NCBI GenBank assembly: GCA_946403295.1 | Contig: CAMIZL010000001.1 | Location: 124,001 to 188,000 of the forward strand | DNA length: 64,000 bases | Direction of reading: 5' to 3' | Origin: an uncultured Clostridia bacterium | GTDB taxonomy: Bacteria > Bacillota > Clostridia > Lachnospirales > Lachnospiraceae | Shown here: in pieces, positions 60,039 through 64,000 of the stretch | Layout: the number at the start of each line of letters is the position of its first letter | How positions within the stretch are numbered: the stretch's first letter is position 1 | Made by a program: the position numbers and the translations under genes | Notes under the pieces: generated by a model | Told to the model about the DNA's origin: nothing | Database searches by the model: none | Seen by the model: only the letters and a program-made list of their open reading frames with translations

Positions 60039-61730
60039 ATGAAGATGGGGCCCATAGCGCCGCAGGATCCTGTGAGACAGCGGCAGTTTTATTATGTAAT
60101 GCTTGATAAAATGATCAGTATTTTCCCTGTTCCCGGAGGGAAAAACGCATCAATCATATTTGCAAATGACGGAAGATTAAAAAGTGCATCGGAACTTGTC
60201 GGTAATGTTACCGATGACAAGATCCTTGACCTCCTCGCCACAACCGAGGGTGTAAGAAAACTCATTTACGGGATCGGTGTTTCGATGATCACCGATACGG
60301 GTGAGGGTGCAAAGTTCTTCTTCGACCAGAACGGAAGGGAAAAGCCCGAAGGTACATCCATAAGTACAGAGATCACCGGTGACGGTGTTGAATATCTGGT
60401 TCCTTTTGATGCATATGAATGGGGCGATGACGACAAAGAACCCGGACAGTTCCGATTCGAATTTGAGAATATCAATGTTACTGCCACCGTCAATGTAAGA
60501 TTCTATCTCAATGACGGTTTTGTGGCTCCTCCTTTTGAGGGTATAGACAAGGTCGATCCTTCATCGCAGGGTTACAGGGATATGATCGCCCAAGGAGTTA
60601 TGAGTCTCGGTGATACGACCAGACTCAAAGAAGTCTTTAAGAGAGCACGCGCCGGAGAGGATGTTGCCATCACATTTATCGGCGGTTCGATCACACAGGG
60701 CGCCGGTTCAAATCCCATAAACAAGGAATGCTACACATATAAGACATACGAAGGCTTCAAAAAAATGTTTGATCCCAAAGGTAAGGTCTCTTATGTTAAA
60801 GCCGGCGTCGGCGGTACGCCTTCCGAGCTCGGCATGATAAGGGTTGACAAGGATCTTATCAAATTCGGTGAGATCGAACCCGATATAGTCGTTATCGAAT
60901 TTGCAGTTAATGATGCGGGAGACGAAACCGGCGGTGATTGTTATGAGGGTCTTGTCAGACGTTGCCTTAACATGAAGAAGAAACCTGCCGTTATCCTTCT
61001 TTTCTCGGTATTCGTTGATGATTACAACCTTGAAGAACGACTTGTTCCGATCGGAGAATATTACAACCTGCCTCTCGTTAGCGTCAAGAGTGCGGTTACA
61101 AAGCAGTTCTATCTTAAGAAGGATGAAGGACGTGTCATCGGAAAGAATGCTTTCTTCTACGATCGTTATCATCCCGCAAATATCGGTCATACCATTATGT
61201 CGGATTGCATCCTCAAGCTTTTCGAGCGTGCCGATAAAGAAGATATCCCTGCAGGAGAAAAGACCGATGCCGCGAAGGCACCCATGAGAAGCGACAGCTT
61301 CGATATGATCAATCTTATCGACCGTGCGCATAATGATTTCGGTGCGCAGATCGAGCCCGGCAGCTTTATGGGAACAGACACGAACCTTCAGGCTTGTCAG
61401 ATGGATCTGTCGATCGAGAGCACGCCTCAGTTCCCCGATAACTGGGCACGTTTCGGAAGCGGAGACGAACCCTTCAGGATGAAGGTTAAGTGTAAGACGT
61501 TGCTCATAGTTTACAAAGATTCGAATTCACCGGATGAAGGAAGCGTTGACGTTTATGTTGACGGAGAGTTCGTTCGCAGCATAAATCCCAGAGAGATAGG
61601 CTGGATCCATTGCAATCCTTATGTGATCGTTCGTGAGAATGAATCAAAGGAGCACCTTGTTGAGATAAGGATGAAAAAAGGATTTGAGGATAAGAATTTT
61701 ACGATCCTCGGATTTGGTATCAACGCATAA
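60039..61730 (+). CDS. SGNH-hydrolase family carbohydrate esterase
   Basis: A 563-residue protein without signal peptide. A beta-rich N-terminal region of about 190 residues precedes an SGNH hydrolase: block I AITFIGGSITQGAG with the catalytic Ser, GVGGTPSELG, VIEFAVNDAGD (block III Asn), and DRYHPANIGH with the Asp-x-x-His pair. A C-terminal beta domain follows (about 440-563, VDVYVDGEFVRSI). Two-domain SGNH esterases next to GH3 genes usually remove acetyl groups from xylan or mannan oligosaccharides. AGGAGG ribosome site. GH3 follows after 21 bp, so it is inferred to deacetylate imported oligosaccharides. Confidence 0.82.
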   Translation: MKMGPIAPQDPVRQRQFYYVMLDKMISIFPVPGGKNASIIFANDGRLKSASELVGNVTDDKILDLLATTEGVRKLIYGIGVSMITDTGEGAKFFFDQNGREKPEGTSISTEITGDGVEYLVPFDAYEWGDDDKEPGQFRFEFENINVTATVNVRFYLNDGFVAPPFEGIDKVDPSSQGYRDMIAQGVMSLGDTTRLKEVFKRARAGEDVAITFIGGSITQGAGSNPINKECYTYKTYEGFKKMFDPKGKVSYVKAGVGGTPSELGMIRVDKDLIKFGEIEPDIVVIEFAVNDAGDETGGDCYEGLVRRCLNMKKKPAVILLFSVFVDDYNLEERLVPIGEYYNLPLVSVKSAVTKQFYLKKDEGRVIGKNAFFYDRYHPANIGHTIMSDCILKLFERADKEDIPAGEKTDAAKAPMRSDSFDMINLIDRAHNDFGAQIEPGSFMGTDTNLQACQMDLSIESTPQFPDNWARFGSGDEPFRMKVKCKTLLIVYKDSNSPDEGSVDVYVDGEFVRSINPREIGWIHCNPYVIVRENESKEHLVEIRMKKGFEDKNFTILGFGINA

Positions 61731-61751
61731 GAAACACGGAAGGAGACCTCT

Positions 61752-63929
61752 ATGATCACAAAAGAACGTATGACTGAGTGCCTTAATAAGGCTGCAGAGC
61801 TGGTTGCACAGATGACTCCCGAGGAAAAGGTTTATCAGCTTCGTAACGGAGCGCCCGCGATCGACAGACTCGGTATTCCCTCTTACAACTATTGGAACGA
61901 ATCACTTCACGGTGTTGCTCGTGCCGGTATTGCTACGGTATTTCCTCAGGCCATCGGCCTCGCTGCCACTTTTGACGAAGAGCTTCTTGAAAAAGTGGGA
62001 GATACCGTTTCGACCGAAGGAAGAGCAAAGTACTACGGTCAGTTCAAATACGGTGATCACGGGATCTATAAGGGACTTACGTTCTGGGCTCCCAACATAA
62101 ACATTTTCCGCGATCCCAGATGGGGACGCGGTCATGAGACCTACGGAGAAGATCCTTACCTTACTTCGAGGCTCGGTGTGAGATTCGTAAAAGGAATTCA
62201 GGGTGACGATTCAAAATATCTTAAGGCCGCCGCATGCGCAAAGCACTTTGCCGTTCATTCCGGGCCTGAGGCTGTTCGTCACGGATTCAACGCTGTTTGC
62301 AACAAGCAGGACATGAGAGAGACATATCTGCCCGCATTTAAGGCTCTTGTTAAAGAAGCCGGTGTCGAGGCCGTAATGGGTGCGTATAACCGTACCAACG
62401 GCGAAGTATGTTGCGGAAGCAAGACACTCCTTAAGGATATTCTCAGGGATGAATGGGGATTTGAAGGTCATGTTACATCCGATTGCTGGGCCATCAAGGA
62501 TTTTCACGGTAACCACGGTGTTACAAAGGATGCCACGGAGTCGGTCGCTCTTGCGATGAACAACGGATGTGACCTTAATTGCGGAGATATCTACCAGTAT
62601 CTTCTTGATGCCGTTGATAAGGGACTTACGACGTGGGAGAAAATTGACAAAGCGCTTACGAGAGTGCTTGCAACACGCTTTAAGCTCGGTATCCTCGGTG
62701 ATTCTAAGGACAATAAATACAATGAGATCGATTATTCGTATGTTGATACGGATGAAGCAAGAGAGCTTAATTTAAAGGCTTCTCTCGAAAGTATCGTGCT
62801 TCTTGACAACAAGAACGGCATCCTTCCTCTTGATGCTTCAAAGATCAAAACGATCGGTGTGATCGGACCCAATGCCGATAACCGTAAGGCGCTTGTCGGT
62901 AATTATGAGGGAACGGCTTCGGAGTATGTCACCGTTGTCAACGGAATAAGAGAAGCACTTATCGGAACCGATACACGTGTTATGGTTTCCGAGGGTTGTC
63001 ATCTCTATAAGAACAAAATGTCCGACCTTTCAGAGCCTACGGGTGACAGATTCGCAGAAGCAAAGAGTGTTTGCGAGCACAGTGACGTTGTTGTTCTCTG
63101 CGTCGGACTCGATGCATCACTCGAAGGTGAAGAGGGCGACACCGGTAATGAATACGGAAGCGGTGATAAGCCCAACCTTTATCTTCCCGGCCTTCAGGGC
63201 AGATTGCTTGAAGAAGTTACAGCCATGGGTAAGCCTGTCATCGTGGTATGCCTTGCGGGAAGCGCACTCTATCTTGATAAAGCAAACGAAAAAGCTGCCG
63301 CTACCGTGCTCGCGCTTTATCCCGGTGCCCAGGGCGGTCGCGCATTGGCCCGGATATTGTTCGGCAAGAGTTCGCCCGAAGGAAAGCTGCCCGTTACATT
63401 CTATAGCGAAAAGAACACTCTGCCCGACGCAACCGATTATTCCATGAAGGGCAGAACATACAGGTATATGACACAAAAGCCTTTCTATCCTTTCGGATAC
63501 GGACTCTCGTATACAAAATTCGAGGAGAAGATAAAGGGGATCGAGATCAATAACAAGCCCGTAAGCAGCGATTTAACGATCGGAAAAGGCGATGTCCTTG
63601 ACATATACGTTGATGTTCAAAACACGGGTTCATATGAAGGCGGCGTTACCGTTCAATGCTATGTATCTTTTGAGGATAACGATGCGCCCGTCAGACAGCT
63701 TAAAGGTCTTAAAAAGATCACACTCGCGCCTCAGGCAAAAGAGACCGTTAAGATCATACTTACCGATGCTTCGTTCGGACTCTTCGATGAAGAAGGTATC
63801 CTGAAACTGAATAAGGGTAGCTACGTTGTTTCGATAGGCGATTCGCAGCCCGATGAAAGAAGTAAAGAGCTCACAGGTACAAGCTGCTGTACATTTAAGG
63901 TAAATGTGGCTCAGACAGAGGAATTATGA
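61752..63929 (+). CDS. GH3 glycoside hydrolase (beta-glucosidase/beta-xylosidase)
   Basis: A 725-residue intracellular exo-glycosidase with the normal three parts: barrel domain (LGIPSYNYWNESLHGVARAG, FWAPNINIFRDPRWGRGHET, CAKHFAVHSGPE), nucleophile Asp244 in HVTSDCWAI, the alpha/beta sandwich (SIVLLDNKNGILPLD, LCVGLDASLEGEEGD), and a fibronectin III-like end (YPFGYGLSYTKFE). The NESLHGVAR and PNINIFRDPRWGR motifs are those of the xylosidase/glucosidase branch. No signal peptide. It is co-transcribed with the esterase; its stop overlaps the next ATG (ATGA). Confidence 0.93.
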   Translation: MITKERMTECLNKAAELVAQMTPEEKVYQLRNGAPAIDRLGIPSYNYWNESLHGVARAGIATVFPQAIGLAATFDEELLEKVGDTVSTEGRAKYYGQFKYGDHGIYKGLTFWAPNINIFRDPRWGRGHETYGEDPYLTSRLGVRFVKGIQGDDSKYLKAAACAKHFAVHSGPEAVRHGFNAVCNKQDMRETYLPAFKALVKEAGVEAVMGAYNRTNGEVCCGSKTLLKDILRDEWGFEGHVTSDCWAIKDFHGNHGVTKDATESVALAMNNGCDLNCGDIYQYLLDAVDKGLTTWEKIDKALTRVLATRFKLGILGDSKDNKYNEIDYSYVDTDEARELNLKASLESIVLLDNKNGILPLDASKIKTIGVIGPNADNRKALVGNYEGTASEYVTVVNGIREALIGTDTRVMVSEGCHLYKNKMSDLSEPTGDRFAEAKSVCEHSDVVVLCVGLDASLEGEEGDTGNEYGSGDKPNLYLPGLQGRLLEEVTAMGKPVIVVCLAGSALYLDKANEKAAATVLALYPGAQGGRALARILFGKSSPEGKLPVTFYSEKNTLPDATDYSMKGRTYRYMTQKPFYPFGYGLSYTKFEEKIKGIEINNKPVSSDLTIGKGDVLDIYVDVQNTGSYEGGVTVQCYVSFEDNDAPVRQLKGLKKITLAPQAKETVKIILTDASFGLFDEEGILKLNKGSYVVSIGDSQPDERSKELTGTSCCTFKVNVAQTEEL

Positions 63930-64000
63930 AGATCATATCAAATAAGATAAGCATCATATGCGGTCATTACGGAACCGGTAAAACAAATCTTGCCGTCAAT
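63926..64000 (+). CDS. P-loop NTPase, 5' part only (cut by window end)
   Basis: ATG at 63926 overlaps the GH3 stop. The 25 visible residues include IICGHYGTGKTNLAVN, a Walker A loop of the GxxxxGKT type close to the N-terminus. The family cannot be told from this fragment. Coupling to a GH3 gene may be accidental. Confidence 0.7.
   Translation, partial: MKIISNKISIICGHYGTGKTNLAVN

Overview
The window reads as chromosomal DNA of a Gram-positive, spore-lineage Clostridia, most likely a fibre-degrading member of the Lachnospiraceae. This is inferred from a GerW/YtfJ-type sporulation protein, YloU/FakA-type genes beside rpmB, a class B sortase with its SPKTG-anchored substrate, a bacterial RqcH, a stand-alone superoxide reductase and several hemicellulose-active enzymes. 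I see no insertion sequence, phage gene, CRISPR array or rRNA. One tRNA (Arg, anticodon CCG) is present. Gene density is high and most genes sit in short-spaced or overlapping operons.

Layout. 1-6.5 kb: end of aroE, aroQ, an iron alcohol dehydrogenase, thiN, and an SbcD/SbcC-like (YhaO/YhaN-like) pair. 6.5-8.3 kb: an intracellular GH43 enzyme with a translationally coupled 57-residue membrane microprotein, then tRNA-Arg. 8.4-13 kb: a three-gene overlapping operon (membrane metallophosphoesterase, GNAT protein with a membrane tail, and an EF-G/TetM-like GTPase fused to a YacP/Rae1-type NYN ribonuclease domain). 13-16.6 kb (minus strand): a heterodimeric ABC exporter. 16.8-18.1 kb: small lipoprotein, superoxide reductase, and a 402-bp gene-free stretch with hairpin repeats. 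18.2-26.6 kb: cysteine desulfurase, PHP phosphatase, rqcH, a rhomboid-like protein, two ABC-2 permeases without an ATPase, and an unknown helical protein. 26.7-31.7 kb: a small unknown, ytfI/ytfJ-like pair, rpmB, Asp23 family, fakA, a receiver protein. 31.7-36 kb: SH3b protein, HtrA protease, sortase B and its wall-anchored substrate. 36-38.2 kb: folate genes folE-folP-folBK. 38.2-42 kb: DUF4867, xylulokinase-family kinase, FucI/AraA-family isomerase.

42.3-55.5 kb holds the most unusual block. Two carbohydrate ABC importers, each with two permeases and a solute-binding protein but no ATPase, flank three surface or membrane proteins: an NHL/TPR protein, a YIP1 protein and a DUF5696 protein. 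The first binding protein is 974 residues and carries carbohydrate-binding-like modules ahead of the binding fold. The second is a lipoprotein with its own consensus promoter and an operator-like dyad at the start site. Then come ilvE, a small membrane protein, a GH5 lipoprotein, an AraC regulator, and a divergent operon of SGNH esterase and GH3 enzyme that runs into a P-loop protein cut by the window end.

A plausible joint logic (inference): the GH5 lipoprotein cuts a hemicellulose outside the cell, the twin importers capture and import oligosaccharides using an ATPase encoded elsewhere, and the signal-less esterase, GH3 and GH43 enzymes finish them in the cytoplasm, with the isomerase/kinase operon feeding released sugars into central metabolism. 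The two strongest candidates for undescribed biology are the twin-importer/NHL/YIP1/DUF5696 block and the GTPase-NYN fusion.
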